From the NCBI RefSeq assembly GCF_021568795.1, contig NZ_JAKGUE010000002.1:153691-217690 (forward strand): a stretch of DNA of 64,000 bases, read 5' to 3'. The notes beneath the pieces were generated by a model. The model made no database searches. It saw nothing but the letters and a program-made list of their open reading frames with translations, and had not been told where the DNA came from. Below, one piece after another: positions 53,806-63,580 of this stretch. The stretch is from Dethiosulfovibrio faecalis. GTDB lineage: Bacteria; Synergistota; Synergistia; Synergistales; Dethiosulfovibrionaceae. The position numbers and the translations under genes were made by a program. How positions within the stretch are numbered: position 1 is the first letter of the stretch; every line of letters begins with the position of its first letter.

Positions 53806-54777
53806 ATGAGAAAGTCTGTGATGTGCGCTTTGGCCGCTATGTTGGTCGCTTCCGTCGTGAGTACCGGGTTCGCCAAGGAAAGAACCCTCAAGCTGGCCCA
53901 CGTGGTCAACGAGCAGGACGCCTTTCACGTGTGTGCCCTGAAGTTCAAGGAAGTGGTGGAGGCCGGCGGCGATGATCTGAAGGTCACCATTTTCCCAAAC
54001 GCCAAATTAGGTGACGAGAGGACTCTTCTGGAGAACATGAGGATGGGAGTGGTGGATGCGGCGATCATAACCGGAGGCCCGATCATCAACTTTATGCCCC
54101 AGTTCGGCGTGTTCGATCTGCCTTTCCTCTTCCGGGATACCGACCACGCCTATGCGGTGTTGGACGGACCTGTGGGACAGGAGATGCTGGACGGTATGGA
54201 AAAGTTCGGATGGAAGGGACTTGCCTACGGAGAGAGGGGATTCCGTAATCTCACCAACAGCGTGAGACCCGTTAAGGAGCCGGAGGATATGAAGGGGCTC
54301 AAGATAAGGCTTATGCAGAACCCAGTTTACGTCGAGAGTTTCAAGACCCTCGGAGCTAACGCCGTGCCCATGGCATGGACCGAGGCCCTCACGGCTCTCC
54401 AGCAGGGGACCATCGATGGACAGGAAAATCCTCTGAACGTGATAGTTTCCTTCAAACTCTACGAGAGCCAGAAGTATCTTTCTCTGACCAGACACGCCTA
54501 CGCTCCGAACGTCATAATGATGAGCATGGCTACTTGGAAGAAGCTCTCTTCCTCGCAGCATGAGTTGATCGAGAACGCCGCCAAGGCTGCATCCAAGGCT
54601 AACAGGGACCTGGATAACCAGAAGGCCGCCGAGTGGCTCCAGTTCCTGAAGGATCAGGGTATGGAGGTTACGGAGCCGGATCTTGCGGCTTTCCGAGAGG
54701 CGGTAAAACCCATATACGACAAATATACCGATAAGTTCGGTGCCGAGACGATCAAGACCATCGTCGACACGAAATAA
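53806..54777 (+). CDS. dctP: TRAP transporter substrate-binding protein DctP
   Basis: 323 residues from the ATG after GGGGAGG. Signal peptide about 1-23 (VMCALAAMLVASVVSTGFA). DctP fold: LKLAHVVNEQDAFHVCALKF, GDERTLLENMRMGVVDAAI, GLAYGERGFRNLTNSVRPVK, LKIRLMQNPVYVESFKTLG (the Arg that pairs with the ligand carboxylate), EALTALQQGTIDGQENP. Binds a carboxylate substrate in the periplasm. Confidence 0.94.
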   Translation: MRKSVMCALAAMLVASVVSTGFAKERTLKLAHVVNEQDAFHVCALKFKEVVEAGGDDLKVTIFPNAKLGDERTLLENMRMGVVDAAIITGGPIINFMPQFGVFDLPFLFRDTDHAYAVLDGPVGQEMLDGMEKFGWKGLAYGERGFRNLTNSVRPVKEPEDMKGLKIRLMQNPVYVESFKTLGANAVPMAWTEALTALQQGTIDGQENPLNVIVSFKLYESQKYLSLTRHAYAPNVIMMSMATWKKLSSSQHELIENAAKAASKANRDLDNQKAAEWLQFLKDQGMEVTEPDLAAFREAVKPIYDKYTDKFGAETIKTIVDTK

Positions 54778-54782
54778 AAACA

Positions 54783-55256
54783 ATGGCTTTCGTTTCTGTC
54801 TTGAGCGATAGGGTAAACAGGGCTTGCGAGGTGCTCCTGTTCGTCCTCATGATAGCTATGGTGCTTCTGACGACCGCTCAGATATTCTGCCGGATATTTG
54901 GAGACGCCCTCATATGGTCCGAGGAGTTGGTACGGTTCATGCTGGTTGGAGCTTCGCTGATAGGGGCTGCCGTCGCCTTTTACCGGGGAAGTCATATATC
55001 GATAACTTTTCTTACCGAGAGGCTTCCCCGGCCTCTGCGCCTTTTAGTAGCGGTGGTGGTGCAGTCCATGGCCGTGGCTTTCTTCGTGATAGTGGGCTGG
55101 TACGGAGGGGCTCTGATGGAGACCGAGGCCTTTCAGACGACTCCGGCTCTGGGCGTGTCGATGAGGTGGGTCTACTCCATGTACCCTATCTTTTGTGTCG
55201 TGGTGATCCTTCATCTCGTGGCCGGTTTCAAGTGCCTCTTTGAGGGGGATTCCTGA
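54783..55256 (+). CDS. dctQ: TRAP transporter small membrane subunit DctQ
   Basis: 157 residues, four spans. QIFCRIFGDALIWSEELVRF and LIGAAVAFYRGSHISITFL are DctQ motifs. Inner membrane; pairs with DctM. The stop overlaps dctM (TGATG). Confidence 0.93.
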   Translation: MAFVSVLSDRVNRACEVLLFVLMIAMVLLTTAQIFCRIFGDALIWSEELVRFMLVGASLIGAAVAFYRGSHISITFLTERLPRPLRLLVAVVVQSMAVAFFVIVGWYGGALMETEAFQTTPALGVSMRWVYSMYPIFCVVVILHLVAGFKCLFEGDS

Positions 55257-56533
55257 TGGGATTCGTGTTGGGAGGCGCTTTTTTCCTGCTGATGGCGCTG
55301 GGGATGCCGATAGGCCTGGCCATAGGGGTGGCTGCCACCATAGTCCTACTGCTCAACGGTCTGCCCCTTCAGATGGTGCCTCAGATGATGTTCACGGGGA
55401 ACAACTCTTTTGCCCTGGTGGCAGTTCCATTCTTTATATTGGCCGGTGATATCCTGGCCAAGGGGGGTATCTCGGAGAGGATCGTGGCGTTTGCCGAGGC
55501 ATCTCTGGGCAGGATCAGAGGGGGGCTTTCGATAGTCTCCACGGTGGCCTCCATGTTCATAGCGGCCATCTCCGGATCCGGCGCGGCGACTACCGCCGCT
55601 GTGGGGTCGGCTCTTCTGCCGGAGCTGAAGGAAAAGGGCTATGATCTGGATTTTTCCGCCGCCCTTATCGCCGCGTCGGGGACCATCGGGGTGGTTATAC
55701 CGCCCAGCGTCCCTATGGTACTCTACGCCGTGATAGCAGGGGAGTCGGTTGCGAAGCTTTTCATGGCTGGATTCATCCCCGGAGCTCTTATGGGAACTGG
55801 GCTTATTCTCCTGGCTCTCCATGTGGCCAAGAAGAGAAACTACCCTGCCGCCGACCCCGTTCCTAAGGAGGAGAAGAGGCGGCGTTTCAAGGATTCGATA
55901 TGGGGTCTTATGACCCCTGTGATAATACTAGGGGGTATCTTCTCCGGTTTCTTCACCCCTTCGGAGGCGGCGGCCATAGCCGTGGTGTATTCTCTGGGAG
56001 TCGCTTTCTTCGTCTATCGTTCCATGGATTGGAAGAAGTTCTATCGCCTGGTGGTGGGGGCGGGGGTTACTTCGTCTTTGATAATGTTCATCATAGCGAC
56101 GTCTAAGCTTTTCGGATGGGGATTGGCCTTTTACGAGGTTCCGGAAGCCGTAGCCAATGCCTTGTTAGGCGTGGCCGGAGGCAACGAGGCCATGGTGTAT
56201 CTGATGATACTTGTGATAGTGCTCCTGGCCGGTATGGTGATGGAGACAGCTTCGGCATTGATAATATTGACCCCGATCTTTCTGCCCACGGTAATTCAGA
56301 TGGGAGGAGATCTGATCCATTTCGGCGTGATGATAGCGGTCGGACTGGCTATCGGTATGGCTACGCCTCCGGTGGCTATCGATATCTACGTCGCCAGTGC
56401 CATAACGGGGCTATCGGTGGAGGAGATAAGTCGCCCTATAGTTCCTATGGTCCTGGTGCTTATGGCTGTGCTTCTGTTGACCACCTACGTTCCGTGGCTG
56501 ACGGTTTTTCTGCCCAGTCTGATATGGGGTTAA
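55256..56533 (+). CDS. dctM: TRAP transporter large membrane subunit DctM
   Basis: 425 residues, about twelve spans. VPFFILAGDILAKGGISERI, ISGSGAATTAAVGSALLPEL, GVVIPPSVPMVLYAVIAG and PPVAIDIYVASAITGLSVEE are typical. Na+-driven uptake of organic or sugar acids together with DctP and DctQ. Confidence 0.96.
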   Translation: MGFVLGGAFFLLMALGMPIGLAIGVAATIVLLLNGLPLQMVPQMMFTGNNSFALVAVPFFILAGDILAKGGISERIVAFAEASLGRIRGGLSIVSTVASMFIAAISGSGAATTAAVGSALLPELKEKGYDLDFSAALIAASGTIGVVIPPSVPMVLYAVIAGESVAKLFMAGFIPGALMGTGLILLALHVAKKRNYPAADPVPKEEKRRRFKDSIWGLMTPVIILGGIFSGFFTPSEAAAIAVVYSLGVAFFVYRSMDWKKFYRLVVGAGVTSSLIMFIIATSKLFGWGLAFYEVPEAVANALLGVAGGNEAMVYLMILVIVLLAGMVMETASALIILTPIFLPTVIQMGGDLIHFGVMIAVGLAIGMATPPVAIDIYVASAITGLSVEEISRPIVPMVLVLMAVLLLTTYVPWLTVFLPSLIWG

Positions 56534-56551
56534 TCCAAAGGGGGATTTGAC

Positions 56552-58213
56552 TTGAACAGCGATTTCGTAAAGAAGGGGTTCGAGAGGGCTCCTCATCGAT
56601 CCTTGATGAAGGCAAACGGTTACACCGATTGGGAGATCGACCGTCCTTGGATAGGGGTCGTCAACGCCTATAACTCGATCATTCCGGGACACATTCACCT
56701 CAACCGCATAGCCGGAGCGGTGAAAGCCGGCGTCTATGCGGCAGGAGGTCTTCCTCTGGAGTTTCCAGTAATAGGGGTGTGCGACGGGATAGCCATGGGG
56801 CACAAGGGTATGAAGTTCTCCCTTCCCAGCAGAGAGCTGATAAAGGACTCGATAGAGCTTATGACCCAGGCCCACGGTCTGGACGGTCTTGTCCTTGTGA
56901 CGAACTGCGATAAGATCATTCCGGCGATGGCGATGGCGGCGGCCACTCTGGATATACCTTCCATAGTGATCAGCGGAGGTGCCATGTTGGCCGGTTCCTC
57001 ACCCGGTTGTGCCACCGACCTGAGCACTGTATTCGAGGCGGTGGGGAAAAAGGCGGTCGATCAGATATCCGATAAGGAGCTTCTCGAGCTAGAGGATTCG
57101 GCCTGTCCCACCTGCGGTTCCTGCTCGGGGATGTTCACCGCCAACACCATGAACTGTATGATGGAGGCCTTGGGACTTGCCCTTCCATGGAACGGAACCA
57201 TTCCCGCCGTGTTCGCCGCCAGGGATCGTCTGGCCAAGGACGCCGGCAGACAGATAATGGAACTGTTGGAGAAGGATATAAGGCCCAGCAAGATATTGAC
57301 GAAAAAGGCCTTCGAGAACGCCGTGGCGGTAGATATGGCTCTGGGGGGGTCCACCAACACAGCCCTCCATCTCCCAGCCGTCGCCCACTCGGCCGGGGTG
57401 GATCTCTCCTTGGAGGATATGGACGCAATCAGCCGCCGCACCCCTCATCTGTGCAGCATGAGCCCCGGCGGGGCCCATCATATAGAGGACCTTTGGAAGG
57501 CCGGAGGGATCCAGGCCGTCCTGAAAGAGCTTCTGGACGCCGGTCTGATTCACGGAGACTCTATCACCTGTACCGGTCTTACAGTGGCGGAGAACGTGGC
57601 CGAAGCGGAGATCAAGGACAGATCGGTTATCCATTCCGTCTCCGATCCCGTTGATCCCGAAGGGGGCATAGCCGTCCTCAAGGGAACGTTGGCTCCCGAC
57701 GGAGCGGTGGTGAAGCAGACCGCCGTGTCTCCCGAGATGATGCGTCACAGAGGGCCAGCCAGGGTTTTCGAGTCGGAGGAGGCGGCGGGAGAGGCCATAA
57801 TGAAGGGCCTCATCTCCGACGGAGACGTTATCGTCATCCGCTACGAGGGGCCTAAGGGCGGTCCCGGAATGAGGGAGATGTTGGCTCCCACCTCGGCGAT
57901 AATGGGAAGAGGGCAGGGCGGCTCGGTGGCTCTCATAACCGATGGACGCTTCTCCGGGGCCACCAGAGGGGCTTCTATAGGACACGTGTCGCCGGAAGCC
58001 GCCGCAGGAGGGCCTATCGGGCTTGTCAAAGACGGCGACGAGATAGTGATAGATATTCCTGCCAGAAAACTGGACCTGATGGTCGATCCCGATGAGTTGG
58101 AACGCCGCAAGAGGGAATGGACTCCGACGATGCAGCCTGGAGCTACCTCGTATCTAGAGCGCTACAGAGCCTTCGTGACGTCCGGCAACAGAGGGGCGGT
58201 TTTTCAAGACTGA
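56552..58213 (+). CDS. ilvD: dihydroxy-acid dehydratase (IlvD/Edd family)
   Basis: 553 residues, IlvD length. Fe-S and Mg ligands in [32 protein letters not shown] and [20 protein letters not shown]; catalytic-site Ser region in [20 protein letters not shown]. Normal reaction: dihydroxy acids to 2-keto acids in Val/Ile/Leu synthesis. TTG start. Last gene of the TRAP operon with no other ilv gene in the window, so a sugar- or hydroxy-acid dehydratase role for the imported substrate is possible, although the CPTCGSCSG motif fits true IlvD. Confidence 0.88.
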   Translation: MNSDFVKKGFERAPHRSLMKANGYTDWEIDRPWIGVVNAYNSIIPGHIHLNRIAGAVKAGVYAAGGLPLEFPVIGVCDGIAMGHKGMKFSLPSRELIKDSIELMTQAHGLDGLVLVTNCDKIIPAMAMAAATLDIPSIVISGGAMLAGSSPGCATDLSTVFEAVGKKAVDQISDKELLELEDSACPTCGSCSGMFTANTMNCMMEALGLALPWNGTIPAVFAARDRLAKDAGRQIMELLEKDIRPSKILTKKAFENAVAVDMALGGSTNTALHLPAVAHSAGVDLSLEDMDAISRRTPHLCSMSPGGAHHIEDLWKAGGIQAVLKELLDAGLIHGDSITCTGLTVAENVAEAEIKDRSVIHSVSDPVDPEGGIAVLKGTLAPDGAVVKQTAVSPEMMRHRGPARVFESEEAAGEAIMKGLISDGDVIVIRYEGPKGGPGMREMLAPTSAIMGRGQGGSVALITDGRFSGATRGASIGHVSPEAAAGGPIGLVKDGDEIVIDIPARKLDLMVDPDELERRKREWTPTMQPGATSYLERYRAFVTSGNRGAVFQD

Positions 58214-58230
58214 TCCCTATGGGGTTCGTA

Positions 58231-58264
58231 GGATACTTGACAGATAAAGTTGGGTATAGTATCC
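58231..58264 (+). promoter_or_regulatory. inverted repeat over the rrf2 promoter
   Basis: GGATACT (58231-58237) and AGTATCC (58258-58264) are exact reverse complements separated by 20 bases; they straddle the -35 and -10 boxes. Likely self-operator for the Rrf2 regulator (inference). Confidence 0.55.
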
Positions 58265-58265
58265 T
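58237..58265 (+). promoter_or_regulatory. promoter of the rrf2 gene
   Basis: Consensus TTGACA (58237-58242), 17 bases, TATCCT (58260-58265). The start point would be about 15 bases before the ATG. Confidence 0.65.
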
Positions 58266-58287
58266 CCTACCACGGAGGGTGATGTAG

Positions 58288-58710
58288 ATGAAGCTGTCGA
58301 CTAAAACCAGATACGGACTCAGGGCGATGGTAGACTTGGCTCGAGGTTACGGTAACGGTCGTCCCATATCGATAAGCGAGGTCGCCAAGAACCAGACTCT
58401 GTCCGAGAGCTATCTGGAGCAGCTTTTCTCCAAGCTCCGGAAATCCGGTCTCGTCTCCAGCGTCAGAGGAGCTCAGGGAGGCTATCTTCTGAGCAGAGAT
58501 CCTAAAGAGATCCTGACCTCGGAGATAATAGATTCTCTGGAGGGTCCCATCAGCTTGGCAGATTGTGTGGACTACGGTAGCTGCGAGCGAGGAGGCTGCT
58601 GTCCAGCCAGGTTTTTATGGGAGAAGGTAAGCGACAGCATAGAGAGGGTTACGTCGTCTACTACCCTTTGGGATATAATCGAGGAATACGACCGAGAGTG
58701 CACCGGTTGA
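58288..58710 (+). CDS. Rrf2-family regulator with IscR-like cysteines
   Basis: 140 residues. Winged helix: MKLSTKTRYGLRAMVDLARG, SESYLEQLFSKLRKSGLVSS, VRGAQGGYLLSRDP. Cysteines 93, 99 and 105 have the C-x5-C-x5-C spacing of the IscR [2Fe-2S] site, with an extra Cys104; the His that completes the IscR site (x2 after the third Cys) is replaced. Suggests a redox or Fe-S sensing regulator. GGAGGGTG precedes the ATG. Confidence 0.9.
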   Translation: MKLSTKTRYGLRAMVDLARGYGNGRPISISEVAKNQTLSESYLEQLFSKLRKSGLVSSVRGAQGGYLLSRDPKEILTSEIIDSLEGPISLADCVDYGSCERGGCCPARFLWEKVSDSIERVTSSTTLWDIIEEYDRECTG

Positions 58711-58715
58711 TGTCG

Positions 58716-58745
58716 AAGAGGGGGGCTGAAGCCCTCCTCTTTTTT
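58716..58745 (+). terminator. intrinsic terminator after rrf2
   Basis: An eleven-pair stem with one G-U pair, TGAA tetraloop and six T. Confidence 0.9.
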
Positions 58746-58799
58746 ATCCATCCGTAGAAAGAAAAACGCAACGTTTAAATCTGAGGTCTCTGTTGGGTC

Positions 58800-58828
58800 T
58801 TGTTGGCTTTTTACAGAACCTGTAAAAT
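58800..58828 (+). promoter_or_regulatory. candidate rny promoter
   Basis: TTGTTG (58800-58805), 17 bases, TAAAAT (58823-58828), about 50 bases before the rny start codon. Confidence 0.5.
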
Positions 58829-58880
58829 AGACCTCATCGTTGTCATCGTCCTCATAAAATAAAGGAGTTGAGATCTGTCT

Positions 58881-60419
58881 ATGGAATCTACGATGATTCT
58901 CGGAATCGCCGCGGGGCTGGCCTTCGGTGTCGTAGGCGGTCTCCTGATTTCCAGATCTCTCGGTGGAAAGCACCTAGCCAACGCAAAACGGCAGGCCGAT
59001 CAGTTGTTGAAAAAGGCCGTCAAGGATGGGGAGCACCACAAGAGGGAAATGCTCTCGGAGGTAAAAGAAGAGATCTTCGGGATGAAGCAGGAGACGGAAA
59101 ACGAGATTAAGGAGAGAAGAGGGGAACTTCAGAGGTCCGAGAGACGTCTGGAGCAGAAGGAGGAAAACCTCGAACGGAAACTCGACAAGGTCGGTCGCCG
59201 TGAAGAGGACCTCAAGAACAAGCTCGATTCGGCGGAGAAGAGACTTCAGGAGATAGAGAGTCTCAAGCAAGATCAACTGGTGAAGTTGGAGGAGGTCGCT
59301 CAGCTCAACAGAGACGACGCTAGGGATATCCTGATGAAGGACGTCGAGGAGAAGGCCCAGCACTCTCTAGGTCTTCTTGTCAAGGATCTCGAGGAGAAGG
59401 CCCGCAGAGAGGCTTCCAGAAAGGCCAGGGAGGTTATAGTCACGGCTATTCAACGCTGTGCCGTGGAGTATTCCTCCGACGTGTCGGTCAGCGTGGTAAA
59501 CCTTCCCTCCGACGAGATGAAGGGGCGCATAATCGGCAGAGAAGGCAGAAATATAAGGGCTTTCGAGACCGAGACGGGAGTCGATCTCATTGTCGACGAT
59601 ACCCCGGAAGCGGTTACCATAAGCTGTTTCGATCCGGTCCGGCGTGAGATAGCCCGGCTGGCTTTGGAGAGGCTGGTCACCGACGGCAGGATACATCCCG
59701 CTCGTATCGAGGAACTCATCCAGAAGGCGACCGAAGAGGTGGAGGAGTCCATCATGGAGGCCGGGGATCAGTGTCTGCTTGATCTGGGCGTCAAGCATAT
59801 GCATACCGATCTTATCAGGCTGATAGGGTCTCTCAGATATCGCTACAGCTACGGTCAGAACGCCCTTCAGCACAGCATGGAGGTCGCCCATATATCCGGT
59901 ATCATAGCGGCTGAGCTGGGTGCCGACGAGGAACTGGCCCGAAGAGCCGGGCTGCTTCACGATATCGGTAAAGCAGTGGACCACAAGATAGAGGGCCCTC
60001 ATGCCGTGATAGGTGCGGATCTGGCGAAGAGGTACAACGAATCTTCGGAGATAATAAACGCTATAGGATCTCACCACGAGGACATGGAGATCCAGTCGAT
60101 CTACGACGTTATCGTGGCCGCCGCCGACGCCATCAGTGCGGCCAGGCCCGGCGCCCGTAGGGAGAGTCTTGACGCCTACGTCAAACGTCTGGAAAAACTG
60201 GAGACGTTGGCGAAGTCGTTCAAGGGTGTTAGCAAGGCCTTCGCTATTCAGGCCGGCAGAGAGGTCAGGGTTATGGTGGCTCCCAACGTGTCGGACGAGG
60301 GCGTCATAGCCAAACTGGCTTTCGACATAGCCAAGAAGATAGAGGAAGAGATGAAGTATCCGGGACAGATAAAGGTGACCGCTATCAAGGAGTTCCGGTC
60401 GGTGGAGTACGCCAAGTAG
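58881..60419 (+). CDS. rny: ribonuclease Y
   Basis: 512 residues. N-terminal span (about 5-25, [19 protein letters not shown]), long coiled coil (about 30-190), KH domain ([20 protein letters not shown]), HD domain with [19 protein letters not shown] and [11 protein letters not shown]. Membrane-tethered endonuclease starting mRNA decay. Directly abuts ymdB, as in Bacillus and many others. Confidence 0.97.
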   Translation: MESTMILGIAAGLAFGVVGGLLISRSLGGKHLANAKRQADQLLKKAVKDGEHHKREMLSEVKEEIFGMKQETENEIKERRGELQRSERRLEQKEENLERKLDKVGRREEDLKNKLDSAEKRLQEIESLKQDQLVKLEEVAQLNRDDARDILMKDVEEKAQHSLGLLVKDLEEKARREASRKAREVIVTAIQRCAVEYSSDVSVSVVNLPSDEMKGRIIGREGRNIRAFETETGVDLIVDDTPEAVTISCFDPVRREIARLALERLVTDGRIHPARIEELIQKATEEVEESIMEAGDQCLLDLGVKHMHTDLIRLIGSLRYRYSYGQNALQHSMEVAHISGIIAAELGADEELARRAGLLHDIGKAVDHKIEGPHAVIGADLAKRYNESSEIINAIGSHHEDMEIQSIYDVIVAAADAISAARPGARRESLDAYVKRLEKLETLAKSFKGVSKAFAIQAGREVRVMVAPNVSDEGVIAKLAFDIAKKIEEEMKYPGQIKVTAIKEFRSVEYAK

Positions 60420-61205
60420 ATGAGGATTCTCTTCATCGGCGATATGGTGGGTAAGCCGGGTCGTAGAATGGTATCCGAGTCTCTCCCTTACCTTCGAGCG
60501 AAGGAAGGCCCTTTCGATTTCGTCCTGGCTAACGGCGAAAACGCCGCGGCCGGAAGGGGGCTCACCGCCAAGGTTGCGGAGGAGCTCTTCGATATGGGGA
60601 TAGACGGTCTTACCTCGGGAAATCACATATGGGATAAAAAGGAATTTATTCCGTTGTTGGACGAGGAGTCACGGGTTGTCCGTCCGGCGAACTATCCTCC
60701 CGGATGTCCGGGAAGCGGCGTTATGGTCTTGCGGAAGGGAGGTCTCGCCCTGGGGGTGATCAATCTTCAGGGGAGGGTCTTCATGCCTCCTACAGATTGT
60801 CCTTTCAGGAAGATCGACGAGCTTCTGAGGGATATGGACGCAATGCCCGTCTTCGTGGACCTTCACGCCGAGGCGACATCGGAGAAGAAGGTAATGGGAG
60901 CCTATCTGGACGGACGGGTCTCCGTGTTGGTGGGAACCCACACCCACGTACAGACCGCCGACGAGGAGGTCCTCCCGAGGGGAACTGCCTATATCTCCGA
61001 CGTGGGAATGACCGGATCTTTCTCAAGCGCTATAGGCATGACCGTCGAGAGCGTTATGCCCAAGTTCCTCACAGGTCTTCCCTCTCGGTTCGAGGTGGCG
61101 ACGGAGGATCTGAGACTCAACGGTGTGGTTGTGGACGTGGATTACGAGACCGGAATAGCCCTGGACATAAGAAGGGTTTCAATCAAATGGGAAGAGTGGG
61201 TTTGA
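60420..61205 (+). CDS. ymdB: YmdB-type metallophosphoesterase
   Basis: 261 residues, start codon immediately after the rny stop. Metal-binding motifs MRILFIGDMVGKPGRR, LANGENAAAGRGLT, LTSGNHIWDKKE, DLHAEATSEKKVMG and GTHTHVQTAD. The Bacillus homologue hydrolyses cyclic nucleotides and affects development. Named by family and by the rny-ymdB order. Confidence 0.93.
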   Translation: MRILFIGDMVGKPGRRMVSESLPYLRAKEGPFDFVLANGENAAAGRGLTAKVAEELFDMGIDGLTSGNHIWDKKEFIPLLDEESRVVRPANYPPGCPGSGVMVLRKGGLALGVINLQGRVFMPPTDCPFRKIDELLRDMDAMPVFVDLHAEATSEKKVMGAYLDGRVSVLVGTHTHVQTADEEVLPRGTAYISDVGMTGSFSSAIGMTVESVMPKFLTGLPSRFEVATEDLRLNGVVVDVDYETGIALDIRRVSIKWEEWV

Positions 61206-61244
61206 ATCGGTAGTTCAAGGTTCAATTTAAAAATATGAGGACTG

Positions 61245-61274
61245 ACGGAGGGCTCCGATCTGAGCCCTCCGTTT
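61245..61274 (+). terminator. hairpin between ymdB and hypE
   Basis: ACGGAGGGCTC / GAGCCCTCCGT, 11 pairs, six-base loop, followed by interrupted T (TTTCG). Lies between convergent genes and may serve both. Confidence 0.7.
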
Positions 61275-61288
61275 CGTTCTTTATCCCA

Positions 61289-62275
61289 TCAGCATATACG
61301 GGGAAGCAGCTCGCCTACCGGCATATCTACGACCCTCATCCCTCCGGCCTTGGTCCTCATTCCCACCATGGAGGGGTGTCTCTCGACCACCGTTCCTATC
61401 GAGGTCGCCTGGATCCCGGAGGGATGGGCCCTGAGGATCTCGATTATCCGGTCCTCATCGTCCGGTGAGTAGGCTATCAGGGCGCATCCTTCGCAGGCCA
61501 GGTGGAGGGGATCGAAACCTAGTATGTCGCAAACCGACGACACCCCTTCGTCTATGGGTATAGACGATTCGTCTATCTCAATTCCCAGTCCGGTTCCCTC
61601 AGCCCATTCGCACAGGGTCGTACCCAGTCCTCCTCTGGTGCAGTCCCTCATGGCTCTTACGCCGGGAAGGGGAGCCAGCGGTTTTACGAGAGGCCAAAGC
61701 GGAGCGCAGTCGCTTGAGAGGCCCGTCACGTCCAGGTCGAATCTGATCGAGCCTATGGTGGCTCCATGTCTACCTATGGAGGTCGTGACGGCTAGCCTAT
61801 CGCCGGGCTTTATGCGGTCCATTCCCAGAGGTTTTCCTAAAGGTTGCCCCATGGACGCTACCGTTAGGAAAAGTCCGTCGACCGTTCCCCTGGGAACCAC
61901 CTTGGTGTCTCCCGCCGCAAGTTTGACTTCAAGTTCGTGGCACACCGACGCGGCGCTTCTGCCGTATCTCAATAGTTCCTCTTCGTCCAGCCCCTCCTCG
62001 GCGATGACGCTCAGGGTCACGAATTTAGGCTCTATTCCACGGACCGCCAGGTCGTTGGTCCCGCCGCATATAGCCAATTTCCCTATGTTTCCTCCGGGGA
62101 AATCCATGGGCGACACGGTAAAACCGTCTATGGTGATGGCCCATTCCGGAGAGATCATGGTGCAGTCCTCCAGGTCTCTCTGGATGTTTACGTCGTCGAA
62201 TTGAGCCTTGAATTTTCCTATCAGCTCGGAGGTTAGCCTTCCTCCGCTTCCCTGACCCAGGTTCAGCTTTCCCAC
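61289..62275 (-). CDS. hypE: [NiFe] hydrogenase maturation protein HypE
   Basis: 328 residues from a GTG with GGGAG upstream; a longer in-frame reading overlaps hypD and is not HypE-like. AIRS/PurM fold: GQGSGGRLTSELIGKF, ITIDGFTVSPMDFPGGNIGK, AAGDTKVVPRG, MRDCTRGGLGTTLCEWAE. The C-terminus ends PRIC, whose Cys carries the thiocarboxamide that becomes the CN ligand. Overlaps hypD by 13 bases. Confidence 0.96.
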   Translation of the reverse strand: MGKLNLGQGSGGRLTSELIGKFKAQFDDVNIQRDLEDCTMISPEWAITIDGFTVSPMDFPGGNIGKLAICGGTNDLAVRGIEPKFVTLSVIAEEGLDEEELLRYGRSAASVCHELEVKLAAGDTKVVPRGTVDGLFLTVASMGQPLGKPLGMDRIKPGDRLAVTTSIGRHGATIGSIRFDLDVTGLSSDCAPLWPLVKPLAPLPGVRAMRDCTRGGLGTTLCEWAEGTGLGIEIDESSIPIDEGVSSVCDILGFDPLHLACEGCALIAYSPDDEDRIIEILRAHPSGIQATSIGTVVERHPSMVGMRTKAGGMRVVDMPVGELLPRIC

Positions 62276-63348
62276 TTGAGATCTCCCTTTCTTCCGTATC
62301 TGTACCAAGCCGAACAGGTCCCCTCGCTGGACACCATACAGGGGCCTACCGGGGTTATCGGCGTGCATCCTGTTCCGAAGAGGGGGCATTCCTTGGGAGT
62401 TATGGTTCCCGAGAGAATCTCTCCGCATCTGCATCCCTTAGGTTCCGGCATGTTCCTAACGGCGACGTCGAATTTCCTAGATCCGTCCCAGAGGGAATAT
62501 TCCTCCTTTATGGACATACCCGATTCGTCTATCGGACCGATTCCTCTCCACGTGGAGGTGCTTGTGTTGAATACCCTGTTCATCAGATCGACGGCCTTGA
62601 CGTTCCCCTCCGGCCTTACAGCCTTATCGTAGCGGGAGGTCAGAGAGGGACGATTTTTGCCTATCTGTTCCAGCAGGTCTACCAAGGCCAGCATTATCTC
62701 GTCCGCTTCGAAGCCGGCTATCGTACAGGCTATGCCGTATCTTTCAGGTATGAATTTAAACGGTTCATGCCCCAGAATTACCGCTACGTGTCCGGGCAAT
62801 AAAAAACCGTCGACCCTGTTTCCGTCGGTTTCCGACAGGGCCCTGAGTGCCGGAGGCACTCTTTTGTGCAGACAGAGCGCCGACAGGTTATCGAGGTTCT
62901 TCTTTCGCGCTTCTATCAGCAGTGCCGCTGTCGCCGGTGCGGTGGTCTCGAATCCCACCGCTAGAAACACTATCTCTTTGTGGGGCATCTCCTCGGCCAT
63001 CCTAAGGGTTTCCATGGCCGACAGCACCACCCTCACGTCGGAGCCCGATCCTCTGAGCTCCCCTAAGGTACCGTTTGATCCGGGAACCCTCATCATGTCC
63101 CCGTAGGTCGCCATGACCACGTTTTTTCTCGTGGCCAATTCGATGGCCCCGTCTATCTCCCCCTGAGACGTTACGCATACCGGACAGCCCGGACCGGATA
63201 TCAGTTTGAGATTTTCCGGGAAAAGAGATCTCAGCCCCTGTCTGAAGATCGACACCGTGTGAGTTCCGCAGACCTCCATGATGGTCGTCGGCCTGTCGGC
63301 TAGCCTCCTGAGGGCCGAGGACAGCAGTTTTGCTCTATCTGAACTCAT
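62263..63348 (-). CDS. hypD: [NiFe] hydrogenase maturation protein HypD
   Basis: 361 residues. MEVCGTHTVSIFRQGLRSLF, ISGPGCPVCVTSQGEIDGAI, AVGFETTAPATAALL, and the C-terminal cysteine set (GCRCGEILSGTITPKECPLF, GTGCTPITPVGPCMVSSEG). The 4Fe-4S scaffold on which Fe(CN)2CO is built with HypC. Overlaps hypC by 14 bases. Confidence 0.97.
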   Translation of the reverse strand: MSSDRAKLLSSALRRLADRPTTIMEVCGTHTVSIFRQGLRSLFPENLKLISGPGCPVCVTSQGEIDGAIELATRKNVVMATYGDMMRVPGSNGTLGELRGSGSDVRVVLSAMETLRMAEEMPHKEIVFLAVGFETTAPATAALLIEARKKNLDNLSALCLHKRVPPALRALSETDGNRVDGFLLPGHVAVILGHEPFKFIPERYGIACTIAGFEADEIMLALVDLLEQIGKNRPSLTSRYDKAVRPEGNVKAVDLMNRVFNTSTSTWRGIGPIDESGMSIKEEYSLWDGSRKFDVAVRNMPEPKGCRCGEILSGTITPKECPLFGTGCTPITPVGPCMVSSEGTCSAWYRYGRKGDLKWES

Positions 63349-63580
63349 CGATTTCCTCTCCGGCGAGCTCTCTTATTTTGTCCCACATGGCCGTCAGTTC
63401 CTCCGAGTCCTCCGGAGAGACTTTTTCTATAGCGAAGCCAGCATGGACCAATACCGTGTCTCCTACAGAAGGATCGTCTATGAGATCGGTCCTGATCTCT
63501 CTGACTATCGCTCCTGCCTTGGCCATCGCCGATCCATCCTGAGCCAAATCGATTATGACGTGTGGTACTGCAAGGCACAT
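63335..63580 (-). CDS. hypC: [NiFe] hydrogenase maturation chaperone HypC
   Basis: 81 residues starting MCLAVP (the N-terminal Cys2 that carries the Fe unit), then DDPSVGDTVLVHAGFAIEKV. AAAGGGGAG ribosome site. Head of hypC-hypD-hypE. Confidence 0.95.
   Translation of the reverse strand: MCLAVPHVIIDLAQDGSAMAKAGAIVREIRTDLIDDPSVGDTVLVHAGFAIEKVSPEDSEELTAMWDKIRELAGEEIDEFR

Noticed and set aside
62276..62434. 53-codon upstream extension of hypE
   Set aside because: It lies inside hypD in another frame, has no HypE similarity, and the GTG at 62275 has a ribosome site and begins the conserved sequence.
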